Source of the DNA: Gnetum montanum | Taxonomy: Eukaryota > Streptophyta > Gnetopsida > Gnetales > Gnetaceae | Length of the DNA: 64,000 bases | Assembly: GCA_015680685.1 (NCBI GenBank) | Contig: MNCI01019084.1 | Location: 477,577-541,576 of the forward strand | Reading direction: 5' to 3' | In this document: piece after piece, positions 45,743-57,400 of the stretch | Position numbering within the stretch: position 1 is the stretch's first letter | Layout: each line of letters starts with the position of its first letter | Notes under the pieces: generated by a model | Told to the model about the DNA's origin: nothing | Databases searched by the model: none | What the model saw: only the letters and a program-made list of their open reading frames with translations | Translations under genes and position numbers: made by a program

Positions 45743-48700
45743 CTAGATGAAATATCGCTTCAAGTATACGTGATTTACAGGGTTTGCTAGTTTGTTACCA
45801 TCGACGTCTGCTAATTTGAACGCTCCGTTGTCATATGCGTCTACCACCAAGAAAGGGCCATCCCAGTTTGCAGAGAACTTGCCTACTGGTTCACGCACAG
45901 CTTTGAGAACCAGGTCTCCTTTCTTGATCAGACACTGCTGAAGATTATGATGATGCTTTTGTCTCTGTTTATCCTGATATTTCTCAATTGCCTCAAGAGC
46001 CTGTATCCGCTTCTCTTCTACTGAATCCAAATCCATTATCCAAGCCTCGGTGTGTTGAGCCTCATTTATAATGGTGGAAAGGACCATTCTCAGAGAAGGA
46101 ATTTGCAATTTGAGAGGTAGCACCGCTTCAGATCCATAAACCAGGCTATAGGGCGTACTACCCGTAGCTGTCCTACACGTAGTACGATATGCCCACAGCA
46201 CGTAAAGGATCTGTTCGTGCCACCGCCTATTGTTGCTGTCGAGCATTTTCTTGAGCAAATTGATAACTATCTTGTTTGATGCTTTAGCTTGACCATTAGC
46301 CTGCGGGTAATAGGCAGAGGAGAAAGACTTCCTAATGCCTAGGTTGTCACAAAAGGATTTGGTATCCGCGCTACTAAACCGCGGCCCATTATCGGTCACA
46401 ATAGTCATTGGTAGACCAAATCTGGTTACTATGTTGTCCAAGATAAACTGGCAAACCTGTTGGGATGTGATTTTCTGCAGGGGGACAGCTTCTACCCACT
46501 TCATAAAGTACTCAGTAGCGGTAATGATGAAGCTATGCCCTGCAGAAGATTTTGGCGTGATGGGTCCTATGATGTCCAGCCCCCATCGTTGAAATGGCCA
46601 TGTTATCTGTGTCGTATGCAATTCTGTGGGTGACACGTCGATGAGGTTTACGTGATGTTGACATGTGTCACAGGTCTTAACCTTTGTCAAGCAATCTCCT
46701 TCCATGCGTGGCCAGTAATACCCTAAGCGACGGATCTTTACGGCCATCGCCCGTGGTGCTACATGGCCACCGCATAGTCCCTCGTGAACCTCACTGACTA
46801 TGTGTTGTGCTTGGTCTTTGTTAACACAGGTGAGCAATACGCCATCAAAGGAGCGTCTACAGAGAGTGCTATCTCCGATGATGACATAGCGCCTGGCCTG
46901 CTTGCGGATTGCGTCTTTCTGTGCGCGCGTTAACGCAGATGGTAGCTCACCCTGTAAAAGATAAGATTTGATATGATCGTACCACTCAGGCGTGCTTTCC
47001 TCGAGAAGAGAGGAGATTTGCACCATTTGAATGATAGGGTCTGCACAGTCTGTAATCAATGCAGGGCAGGTGTTAAATAGGTGTGAAGGCACGTGTAGAT
47101 CCAGGGTGGCAAGTGCGTCGGCCAGCGTGTTGTCAGTCCGTGGGACGTGTTGGGCGTCGAAGGTCGTAAATCGCCTCAGAAGATCTTTAGCCTGATCGCA
47201 GTAGGGCTGCAAATGTACTGCCTTGCAGGCGTAGACTCCAGTGATTTGATTTATGACAAGCATCGAATCGCCCCTAACCGCCAGGTGTTGAACATCGAGT
47301 TCACCTGCAGTCAGTAACCCCCTGAGGAGCCCCTCGTACTCTGCTACATTGTTCGTACAAGGGAAGGTCAATCGATAAGCGTGCAGACGCACATCCTTAG
47401 GTGATAGCGTAAGAACAGTGGCCGCACTACCGCCTCTGGCGGTTGAAGCTCCATCGAAGTACAATGTTGCTTCGAGGCCTGTTGAGACAGAGCTTAAACT
47501 ATGTACATGTTCGTCGGGAAATTTTGGCTCTATGGTTGCGTGATTGTCAATCGGTGAAGTTATTAGCTAGTCAGCTATCGCTTGACCCTTCGTGGATGAT
47601 TGGCCAATATAGTGCAGATCGAATTCCGCTGTGATAGCCTTCCAACGAGCTATTTTGCTACTTTCGTATAAGCTATGGGTAATGGCTCTAAGGATGTTAT
47701 TTTTACAGATGACGTTAACTTGACTACGAAAAAGATAATTCCTACATTTCTTGAGCGTAAAAACTAATGCTAAGCAATTACGCTCAACGTCGTTGTATCT
47801 CGTCTCGTATACGCACAGAGCGTGACTCAGGTAGTAGATGGGCATTTTCGACCCATCATCCCTTTTCTGACAAAGCAACGCTGCTATTGCTACGTCCGAA
47901 GTTGCGAGGTAAATGAAGAAAGGAAGATCCCTTTGTGGCGGGAAAATCGTCGGTAGACGTTGCAATTCTTGTTTTAAACTATCAAACACACGCTGGCAAT
48001 CGTCAGTCCATTCAAAATTAACCCCCTTTTTCAGCAAATGTTGCATAGGGTGTAATTTGTTGGTTAACCTTGAAATGAACCGGCGTATAAACTGTAAGCG
48101 TCCCTGTAACCCGCGTAATTTCTTGAGGTCTGTGGGAGGTGTCAACTCGACAATGGCTTTGACCTTATCAGGGTCAACTCGTATGCCAGTTTCCGATACC
48201 ACAAACCCCAGCATGCGCCCGGTTTTGACTCTGAATACGCACTTCTTTGGGTTATGCTGGAGCTCGTGTGTGGAGCATCTTTTAAGGACTAACTCCAGGT
48301 CCTCTGAATGATCTTCCGACTTCAAAGACTTCACAGCTATGTCGTCTACATAATCATTCAGCCTTCCTAGGAGGTAATCGCTAAAGATGTATGTCATGGC
48401 CCGTTGATACGTCGCTCCGGCGTTCTTCAAACCAAAAGGCATCATGGTGTAGCAAAATGTCCCCCAAGGTGTTATGAACGTTGTGGTCAGCTGGTGTTCT
48501 GGGTTAATGCGAATCTGGTTATACCCTGAAAAGCCATCCATGAAGGATAGAAGCGCATGCCCAGCTGTTGTATCCACTAGCTGATCGATACTCAACAACG
48601 GGAAATTATCCTTGATTGTGGCCTTGTTCAAATCCCAGAAGTCTATGCATATGCATATGCTCCCGGTCTTCTTCAGCACAACCACAATGTTAGATATCCA

Positions 48701-49222
48701 GTTTGAGTAATCGACTATGCAGATGAAACCAGCCTGGTATAGCTTGGTGATTTCATCACGCACCGCTAGCGCGATCTCTGGTTTAATCTTGCGTGCCTTT
48801 TTCCTAACCGCTTTAATCTGTGGGTCGAGGATAATGTTATGCTGGATTAACTTAGGATCTAACCCAGGCATATCCTCGTATGACCATGCAAAGACAGTAA
48901 TGTTGTCTTGCAGGACCTGTTTTATTGCGTTGTGCATTTTCTTGTCTAGCAAAGAACTGACTTTGAGTGTCTTAGTCTCACCCCTATGCGTAACGATAGG
49001 GACCTCACAAAGGGGGTCCTCGGTTATATCCCCAGCTTCCAAGTCTAGCATGTGCGTTGACTGTTCTGGCCATTCTGGGGACGTCTCCGATGTAGCTATG
49101 GTTACGCTTTCTAAAGGGGGATTAACATCTACTAGTGTGGAGTCGAACTATCTAGTTAAGTTCCCGTATGGGCCTGTCAAAGTTAAAGGTGCTGAAACTG
49201 TGGCGTTCATCCTCCGTCTGTC
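45743..49222 (-). pseudogene. pol: Element D pol: RT, RNase H, second (archaeal-type) RNase H, integrase
   Basis: A single minus frame, broken only by TAG at 49150-49148 and 47569-47567. RT blocks: DMPGLDPKLIQHNI, DFWDLNKATIKDNFP, FMDGFSGYNQI, MMPFGLKNAGATYQRAM, catalytic YVDDIAVKS, LGFVVSETGI. RNase H follows (PIYYLSHALCVYETRYNDVE). After the second stop, YFDGASTARGG and NNVAEYEGLLRGL form the extra aRNase H typical of the Tat lineage. Integrase has the HHCC zinc region (CDTCQHHVN), WGLDIIGP and VTDNGPRFSS, but the expected third acidic residue is Lys (QANGQAKASNK instead of QAEA). It ends NHVYLKRYFI. The start is taken as the splice acceptor, not the Met at 49051, because the frame is coherent upstream (ATVSAPLTLTGPYGN). 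Confidence 0.9.
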
Positions 49223-49479
49223 CTGCAAAATCGACAAGTGTGTAAATAGTTAGGAGACAAGTGACGTGATGTCACCGAATGTGGAAGACTAACTAAATTT
49301 TTGAATATTATAGACAAGCTGTAATCAATGTAACCCGATTACGAGGCGATAAGATGTGGTAGTTTAACGTCATTTCGGACAGTGGTGCATACGATATCGG
49401 CCGCATTAATATCCATATTTGCGGATTCCGTTTCAGGAAAGGCCTGCTTAATTCTGATATCAAGTCGATGATCCTTGCG

Positions 49480-49487
49480 TATAAGTA
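49480..49487 (+). promoter_or_regulatory. Possible TATA box of the opposite-strand gene
   Basis: TATAAGTA on the plus strand lies about 150 bp upstream of the ATG at 49635. One unit of the AGTTTAACGTC..CGGAC repeat lies a further 100 bp upstream (49358-49385). The spacing is reasonable; function is untested. Confidence 0.35.
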
Positions 49488-49634
49488 GGTGGTTCTTTGA
49501 TGAAAACTAGCTATTGGCTATCGTGAATTAGAATTCGCAAGGAAGAGCAGAAAAAAAGGAAGAGCAGAGAGCTAGGGCATGGAATCTTATGAAGATTTGC
49601 AAGTAGGCTGTGAAGAAATTCTACAACTATCGCG

Positions 49635-52600
49635 ATGGCCCCGAAGGCGAAGAAGAAGAATGCGAAACTGGCCAAAATTGATGAAGTGCAGGCAAGTTTG
49701 AACCGTGTCTCACAGGCCCTGATCGACGTTTGCGACCCGACGCCTTTTAACCGGTAGGCCATTCTTCCTGTGCTTATGCTTGTTCTATATGTCTATTTTG
49801 TTTTTTCTTGAATGTCTTTTGCGTAAATGCCGATGTCAAAATTGCAGACCTCGGGTTAATGCGAGGGTTTTGGTGAGGTTTCGTTTATCGCCGTTGTCAG
49901 GGACAAACCTTGCATTGTTGCAAGGGTTTGGGCGATTTCGGCCTGGTTGCGTTTTATGAGTTCTGTGTTAGTCATGTAAATGTGAATGTAGGTGTTAATA
50001 TAGGTTTTGGCTTTTCTATACAACGTTGCGCTGAAGCCCATCCTGATTGTGCTGGACATCATTGGGGTTTTGTGCTAGGTAAACCCTATCGTCCCCAATG
50101 TTCCTCCCCCTTATACTAGAGTGCAGGGGAGGGCCATTTGGTTTCGAAAAGGGGCGCTGGAATTTCTGCAATTTTTACTACGCAACTTCAGCATCATCAT
50201 CTGGTCTAATGTGGCTGGAGATGTCGCTGGTGCCATTTTGGAGCACCTATTGTCGGGGTCTTCGCAGGGGATTCTGGCTTACCTGACAGATGGAGCCATC
50301 AAGATGGGCCATCCCGAGGACCAAGTGCTCAGCTCTCAGGGTTTGCGGAGCTTACACTGGGTTTGGAACATGGCCCGTTTCAACTGTTACCATGCGTACA
50401 ACACGCTGTTCGTGGCTCGCCATGTGTCAACGTACTTCCAGAACCCACCAGGCACGGTGTACTACGTAGGTGGGTAAGTAGATCTGGCTAGCTGTATTGT
50501 CTTTATTATGTTACAATGTCTGTTATTGATGTAAAGGGGGTAAGAGAAGTCTATGTGTAAAGTGTAGGTTAAGCTTACGCTGTATGGTACAAGTTTTTTA
50601 TACGCAACAACCAGTTAATCGGTGATGGCGATACGCTGGCCTGGGCCGAAACGACAATAATGGTGTTTACCGCGACTAACAACGTTTGTGCCGGCGTTAT
50701 CGGGAAAATTGGCCACGAGATGCGTGAGTATCAGACCCGTTATGAGCACCCTTTCAAAAACTGTCAGGAGCTCAGGTGGCTGCACGAGGACTGGACCCTG
50801 GATCCACCCCTCAGCGTCGAGGACGTGCAAAGGGAACTCCCACAATTTCCGTTGCCGTTTGGCCCCGGTAAGGCTGCCGCGTGTTTTAATGTTATGAGCG
50901 TAGTTATGAGTTATGAGTACTGCAATAATATTTGTATTTTGACTTGCATTTTTGACTTGCAGTTAGGGAATCCCGGGAGATTACCCTTACGATTTCCGGC
51001 CGCGGGGTGAGAGATGTCCTCTTTCGTTATGGGGACATCAAGGAAGCACAGCGTTGGCTTGGCCACTCGGTGGCCCCAGTTGCAGTGGTCACCAAGATCC
51101 AGGCCACAGGGCTAATGCACCTATTTTTGGCTGCAACTCCCGATGTCCCTGCTAGCGAGATGATAGGCCTAGTCAACTCCTCCATCGAGAAGGCTGATCG
51201 TTTCAGCAAGCGCGTGCATAACGTGCGTGTAAATTTTGACATTAACGCTCAACTCTTCTCGGACCTGTTTGGCATCCCCTCAAGCGGCCTTCCCGTAAAA
51301 GTGAAGACCAAGAGGGGCGTCAAAGTCAAGGAGTTTCTGAAAGAGTGGGCGAGGATCCCTAAGGAGACCAAGGGGTTTCCTTGTGAGAAATTCGAACTGG
51401 GGACCGCCAAGACTCTTTATCCTCTTTTTCGGGCCCGGACCTTCCCCAAAACTCTCTCGTAGGTGGGGTTCTTTTCAGTAGAACATATGCGTATTATGCG
51501 AGAGGTTTTGGAGGAGGGAGCCCGGTTTGATTGGGGGAGCCATCTCACCAAGGGGTTGCGCAGTGAAATGGTCAAGCTTCGCGAGAAGCTCGAGTCCCGC
51601 TTCAATGTGCACCATGCCTTTTTCATAGCCGTCCTCCGGCGGTTTGCTGAGTATCTGGTCATTCAAAGGAATGAGGTCTAGGTACAGCAAGACCGAGACC
51701 AACTATCTAGACCTTAGATTGCCCACATTCTTAGCACTACCCGTGGGCAGGATCCGCCAGAAGGGATCGGAGAGTCGTTATCTGTAACGACGAAAGGCTT
51801 GAGGGCACCCCGAGTGCGAGGTCTCGATAGTGTAGGCGGGATAATGCCTACCTACACTGGCGATGCCTCGCGGGGGAAGCGCCTGGCGGAGGAAATCGTG
51901 GAGCCGGCCACTCGGCGGAAAAGGCTCCGCCTAGCTGAGGCTCCTGGGGGTGATGCAGGCCATACTGTTAGGCTCACGGTGCAGCAGAATAAGCCTCCGC
52001 CTGGTAAGTGTGAATGGTCTATATACGCAATGTTTCATTTAGATAAGCTGGAATTATATTCTAACATACGAGGATGTAAGCAGCAACAACGACAGGGCGA
52101 TTGACCACTGAGATAGGGGCGATGGTACTAAACCATGGAGAGGGGGCCTCAATTTTGGAAGAAGAGTCCCTAACTGTTAATACATGCCATGTGTAGGCTC
52201 CAGTGCGTGAGGTGACCCCAGCCACTAGCAGGGACCACGTACAGACTGGGGTACTTGAGGAGGCCCCTGCGACTGGAACGAGTGACGCAAAGACTACGGT
52301 GCGTGAAAGAGAAAGAAATACGGAAGATGTCGATGAGGTTGCCACTGTCACCGGCAGAGGTAATGAACATGTGAGCATGTTTTGCAAGAATCTGTTAATA
52401 GAGGTAATGTCTAACTTGATTATGCTCTAGGGGAAGGAGATGCCTCAACGTCTACTACTGTTAGCAAAATGTGGAGAGACTTCCCCGACAAGTTTACCTT
52501 CATGGAAGGTGTCATCAACGACATGATCGAGTGTTTGGAACGCATTGAACCTGGCGCTGGTAAGCTAACTAAGTTACAACATGATTTCTTGGTGATAATA

Positions 52601-53778
52601 TGTCATTTGTCTTGATGCTTGTTTTCTGTCAGGAGCTCACCTCCGATGGGATCCTGCGGAGCCCATTGACCTGGACACAGTAGAGCCCCCATCTGATGGG
52701 GCGGTCATGCCATGCCACATTTATGAGGAAATGCGTAAATGTGTGCTACGCTCGACATGCTCCGTATGGGAAAGTAGGAATGTCAATGAAGACCTATGGA
52801 AGAAACTGCAACGGTCAGAACAAAGGGTCGAATCCTTGACTAAGGAAGTCGAGGACCTGAGGGCGCGATACAAGTTCCTACAGGCTCGAGTGATAGGGGA
52901 TGAAGACTGGCGTACTGCTGTTATTGATCTCTCCCGTTATTGGACAGCCATCAAGAACAGCCTACAGACCAGTCGAGCGTTAGTAGCGCAAAGGATGCAA
53001 ATAGAGCTCCTAGCTCAGAAAAGTCGAGACTGGAGGGACTACTGCGCGGGCGTACAGAAATGGGGGCAAAAAGAGAAGGACCATAAGCATGTATACAAAA
53101 GGGAAAGCACTGCCTATAGAAAACGCTACCGCGATTCCGCTGTTAAAGCTCGATCCCTGGAGGTCTTCGTGGACACAATCGGAGCGTCTGAAGCTTTCAA
53201 GAAGTTTGAGGAGCAGGTGACCGTAACTGCATCCCCAGAGAGAACAATGGTTTTCCCTGGGAATCAAGCTTCAATCCCTACTTTCTTCCCAGATCCTCCC
53301 TCCTGGAGTAGCATGGAGAAAGGGAAGGTGAAACCAGGGGCGGCTTTGGGCGAGGATGTGTGGCAAGACCTGACAGAGGACGAGATCATGCAACGTTTGT
53401 GGGCCGGTTTGGACAAGCTTCCCTTTGCTGCGGAAGTCGGGTCGTCTTGGGTAAGTTTACGCATGGCTTAGCCCTACAATTTTCTGACTAGCGTTGCCTA
53501 TTCTAATTTTCATGTTACTTGGGTTTCAGATACCGGAAGAAGGTAGAGAATGTATGCCAGCTGAAGGGCTGGGAGAGGAAACAGTGGAAGCAGAGGTGGA
53601 ACGAAACGATGAAGAACGTCTTCCTGTTGAGCCAGTATTAGAACGAGAGCCTCATGAAGAGGCAATCTTTCATGAAGGGATAATTCCCAGAAATGATGGC
53701 CCACTGGGGGACGACCTTTTGGGGCTGGATCCAGAGTTGAAGGATACTGGTGATAGTGGCAGTAGGGGAAATGCATGA
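49635..53778 (+). pseudogene. Nine-exon accessory gene on the strand opposite to element D (FCP1/HAD-like segment, transposon-protein-like domain, coiled coil)
   Basis: Exons: 49635-49753, 49848-49872 (tentative), 50004-50465, 50615-50867, 50963-52003, 52204-52359, 52431-52559, 52633-53450, 53530-53778. Introns have GT-AG ends and phases match; lengths sum to 3,252 nt (1,083 codons). Residues 1-20 are Lys-rich (MAPKAKKKNAK). ILIVLDIIGVLC (about 61-72) and NFSIIIWSN (about 109-117) resemble motifs I and II of FCP1/HAD phosphatases, but the second motif-I Asp is Ile. Exon 5 (about 287-633) contains ATGLMHLFLAATPD and VNFDINAQLFSDLFGIPS, resembling plant transposon accessory domains. Residues about 785-815 are a coiled coil; the last 80 are acidic. 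Four in-frame TAG codons (50076, 51460, 51679, 51715) make this copy non-functional. The HAD link is moderate; the gene structure is strong. Confidence 0.75.
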
Positions 53779-53904
53779 TTTTGTTGATGTTGAGCGTAAT
53801 ATCATGTTACAAATGACTTGGAAAGACATGTTATAAAACTTAATTGAATGTCAACTACCTATCATGTTTTTTTATATTTTTGCAAATGTAATAATAACGG
53901 AGCG

Positions 53905-54250
53905 TAAGTCTTAGTTTAAGGTCGTTGCGGGCCGGGAGCGTAAAGTGAAGGAAGCGTTTGCGATTGTAGATAACTAGTTTAAGGTCGTTGCTGGCCAGCA
54001 CACGTATGTGCGTAAAGTAACTAGTTTAAGGTCGTTGCGGGCCAACACACGTATGTGCGTAAAGTAACTACTAGTTTAAGGCCGTTGCGGGCCAACACAT
54101 GAATTTGCGTAAATTAGCTACTAGTTTAAGGCCGTTGCGGGCCAACAGATGAATTTGCGTAAATTCGCTACTAGTTTAAGGTCGTTGCGGGCCAACACAT
54201 GAATTTGCGTAAATTAGCTACTAGTTTAAGGCCGTTGTGGGCCAACATAC
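53905..54250. repeat. Tandem array, unit CTAGTTTAAGGTCGTTGCGGGCC
   Basis: Seven to eight units with a period of about 55 bp read CTAGTTTAAGG(T/C)CGTTGCGGGCCAACACA..GCGTAAA. They begin about 130 bp after the stop of the opposite-strand gene and lie just inside the 5' end of the predicted sense intron. The core resembles the arrays at 45240-45730 and 49358. Confidence 0.88.
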
Positions 54251-54425
54251 ATAACCTGTAATAAGACGTAACCTGGGGCACATGTGTAAAGGAATGAGAA
54301 AACGTAACTAATGTGCGTACAATAACACATGCAAAAAATAAAAAATGAAAAGCGTAATACACGGCAAGCCAGTGTTGCATAAAAGCATACTGAAATAAAA
54401 GAAGCAGTTGGATGATATAACTTAC

Positions 54426-57400
54426 ATGCACGCAGAAGATTTTCGTTCAACTGTCAATACACAATTGTCTCCTAGCGGCTTTTATGTTAAATGTTGCATA
54501 AGGGCGAGGAGGTTTGCGGTTCGACTCCTCTACGCTGTCATCTAGAAATGGCAGGTCGGCCCAGGCTAAACCGTCATCATTGTCATTTTGTTCAGGGGTT
54601 TGGAGAGGGGACTGATTATCAGTCGTTTCGATCTCCGAACCCCGTTCTTCTTCGATATTGTTAACGGTCCTGGGGACGACCTCGTCACCGCGTATGATAA
54701 CCTCCCCTCTAGCATAGGGTAGGTGTATCTCCTGATGTATCGGCGACGAGACCGCCCTCAGCTGGGCTAACCATGACCTCCCCAAAATTAAGTTGAAGCC
54801 TGGCATCTCCTCTACGACTAAGAATGTGGCTTCCGTTGGGAATTGATTTCCCCCCAAAAACTCAATACACACCGTCCCCTTGACCTGAACCCGTGATCCG
54901 TTGAACGATTTCACGCAAGCAATTGTCGTGGGAGTGATCTGATCGACCAACCCCAACCTATCCACGATGGAATAGGGAATGACGTTAGCAGCTGCGCCAT
55001 CGTCCATGTGTACCCTCCGGATCTAGTACTGGCCGACCCGAATGGTAATGAACATAGGTTCAGTCGTTACTTGACCTTTTTCCGGATCATCTTTGACAGA
55101 CTCGTCCAGGAAGGTCAATGAGGTAGGCTTGGTTTGTTCTGCTTCGGGAGGAAACATGATAGCGTGTATCGCTTCCTCTTCTGCTGGTAGGCTGGCATCC
55201 ACTGTTATAGATGTCAGCATGCGTACCATAGCCTCACGGTGTTCTCGAGAAGTCATCAATAGATCATACAGGATCAGCATTGTGTTCTTTTGCTTGAGCG
55301 CTTGTTTGACCTGTGTGAACGCATCGAGGAAGTCCTTCTCTCGACAGGGTTGTTTATCCCCCTTTTCTTCCTCCATTCGGCCCAAAAGACGGATCTCTCG
55401 AGGCGGAGCAGTGTTAGTGGAGGGGTTGTTCTTCTTCTTACCAAGAGAAGGTGACTGCGTTTCTGTACCTTTGGCATGCTTCTGGGGCATGGACAAAGGC
55501 ACAGAGTCCAGGGGCCTGGGCTTAGGGAAGCCGAGTGTAGGGTTGTCATTTTTCACGTTAACTGTGGTGTTCTCCTCCTTTCGCTTGGGAGGCGATGACT
55601 GGTGGTGTTGGCTGGAGGTCTGCCCTTGCGTGAGAGGGGCAGCTTGTGGTTTTGGAGCCCTAATGATGAAGGGTGCTCTCGGCATGGGCGCGGGTGAAGC
55701 CACGGCTTGGGTAATAACATGTGACTGAGGCCGCACTTGAGAAGGTGCCCGTATGATGAACGGTGGCTGTGAGGCCCCACTGGCTGCTGGAGAAGTAGTT
55801 GGCCCCCTTTGTGAACTGGCGGGCACGCGCAAAACAAAAGGCTGCTTTGGCGGTCCCTTACGCTCACTGTCCGTACTTACTACAGTGATTGTATAAGGAT
55901 CGTAACTTGCGTTTAATGGATCCTTGTATACATGCAGTGTTTGGTTTTCCGGACGCATAGGATTACTGCTGTCTAGTTTTAGATGACCTTCGTCGATCAT
56001 GCGTTGAATGTCGTCCCTCAACGCCCAGCAGTAATCCGTGTCGTGACCACACATCTGGTGGTAGTCACAGAAACGGTCCAGCCTGAAAGATCTCAGAACT
56101 ATTGACTCGTTAGGCAAGGCTAAAGAAGGGTCCTTCAGCAGCTCATAGTGACGTCTGTGATGCTTCAGGGCTTCCTTGGACACTTTCTTAGTTTGAATGT
56201 GTCCTGCCGCTAACAGTTGTTTCAGCAGTTCGGAATGTTTCACGAGTAGAGCCGCGTATTTTGAACGATCTTTACGCTCAAAATTTGGCTTCGGTTGGGG
56301 GGCCTGTTCAGGGGCAGCTGTGGCTTAGCTGGTGCCGGCACCAGCTGTGGCCTCAGGCGATGCTGTTGTGGGTGCCTTCTTGTTCTTATTCTTTGCGTTC
56401 TCAGTCAGCGTAGCTACAGTAGTTGTCGCTGCCTTGCCTTTGTCCTTGGCCTTGTTGTGTGCATTTTTGTAGGTGACATAAGCTGGGTCTTTGCTAGCCT
56501 CCACAGCATCCTGGATGCTTCGGACCTGCGTGAAGGCCTGATGTATATTGCCAGGGGAAAGGTAATACAGCTTAGACTTAAGGAAGTCATTGACTGCTCC
56601 CTTGAATATAGCCAGTAGATGGGAGTCCGCGATCGGGTCGCGGATCTCATTCAAGGTAGCATTCCAACGCTGTATGAACTTTTGGACTGGCTCGAGTGGG
56701 TCTTGTTTCACCCGAATAAGCTATTCAAATGTGACTTCCAGTTTCAGGTTGTATTTGAAACGGGTCACAAATTGAGTTAGCAGCTCTTCCAAGGTTGAAA
56801 TGGAAGAGCGTGGGAGAGCTCTATACCAGTCTAAAGCCTTCCCTGTCAAAGACATCGCGAAGACTCAGACTAAAGTATGCGGCCACTGTTGCAACAACAA
56901 AGATTCAGATCTGAAGGTGGCAAGATGGATGTTGGGATCCCCCTCTCCATTATACTTGGTAAAATGAGGAAGGGACATCCCCGGTGGCAACGACAGCACG
57001 GGGACCGTTGGATTGATCAGATCATCCTGATAGAAGTCCATGATTTGAATAGTATCAGATCCAGTGGTCTTGAGGCATCGAACCTCTTCGGTAAGCGTCT
57101 GGATAAGCTGGAAAGCTTGATCTAGACCTATTAACGGAGGTTTCTGTGCAGCAGGCATAGGAGGTTGGACTGGGCGGGCAGCCCTGGGAAACTGGAATGC
57201 AGGAGGTGGTTGGCTAACCGCTGGTGGAGCAGGGATTCTTGCAGGTTGGGGGGCTTGGGAAGGCCACCATCCACCGGTCTGAGACAAGAGATTAACTCAT
57301 GCCTGCTGTGCAGGATAATGGTAGGTATATCGAGGAAACACCTGCGAAAATTGTGCCGCAGGTGCGACCGAAGGCTGTGCACCGTATGCTGCAGACGGGT

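Larger units (their letters stand above)
49223..54425 (-). other. Predicted sense intron between protease and RT (Ogre-type)
   Basis: On the minus strand, the PR frame runs into GTGCAT|GTAAGT (54425), and the pol frame starts after TTGTCGATTTTGCAG| (49223). Both junctions are phase 0, so splicing would join the gag-PR and RT-INT frames. Ogre elements are known to have a spliced intron at exactly this place. The 5.2 kb contains the whole gene on the opposite strand plus two repeat blocks. Splicing itself is inferred; a stop (TGA 54449-54447) sits seven codons before the donor, and is probably a later mutation. Confidence 0.65.

Noticed and set aside
48717-49253. 178-codon plus-strand open frame over the RT start
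   Set aside because: Shadow of the pol frame; the RT motifs are on the minus strand.
51463-51475. A mini-intron at GTAGGTGGGGTTCTTTTCAG to remove the TAG at 51460
   Set aside because: Only about 20 nt long, too short for a plant intron, and the frame stays open with good sequence beyond it; a nonsense change is simpler.
55093-55728. 211-codon plus-strand open frame
   Set aside because: It is the antisense shadow of element D's gag-PR frame, which has recognisable domains and typical residues; the plus reading has none.
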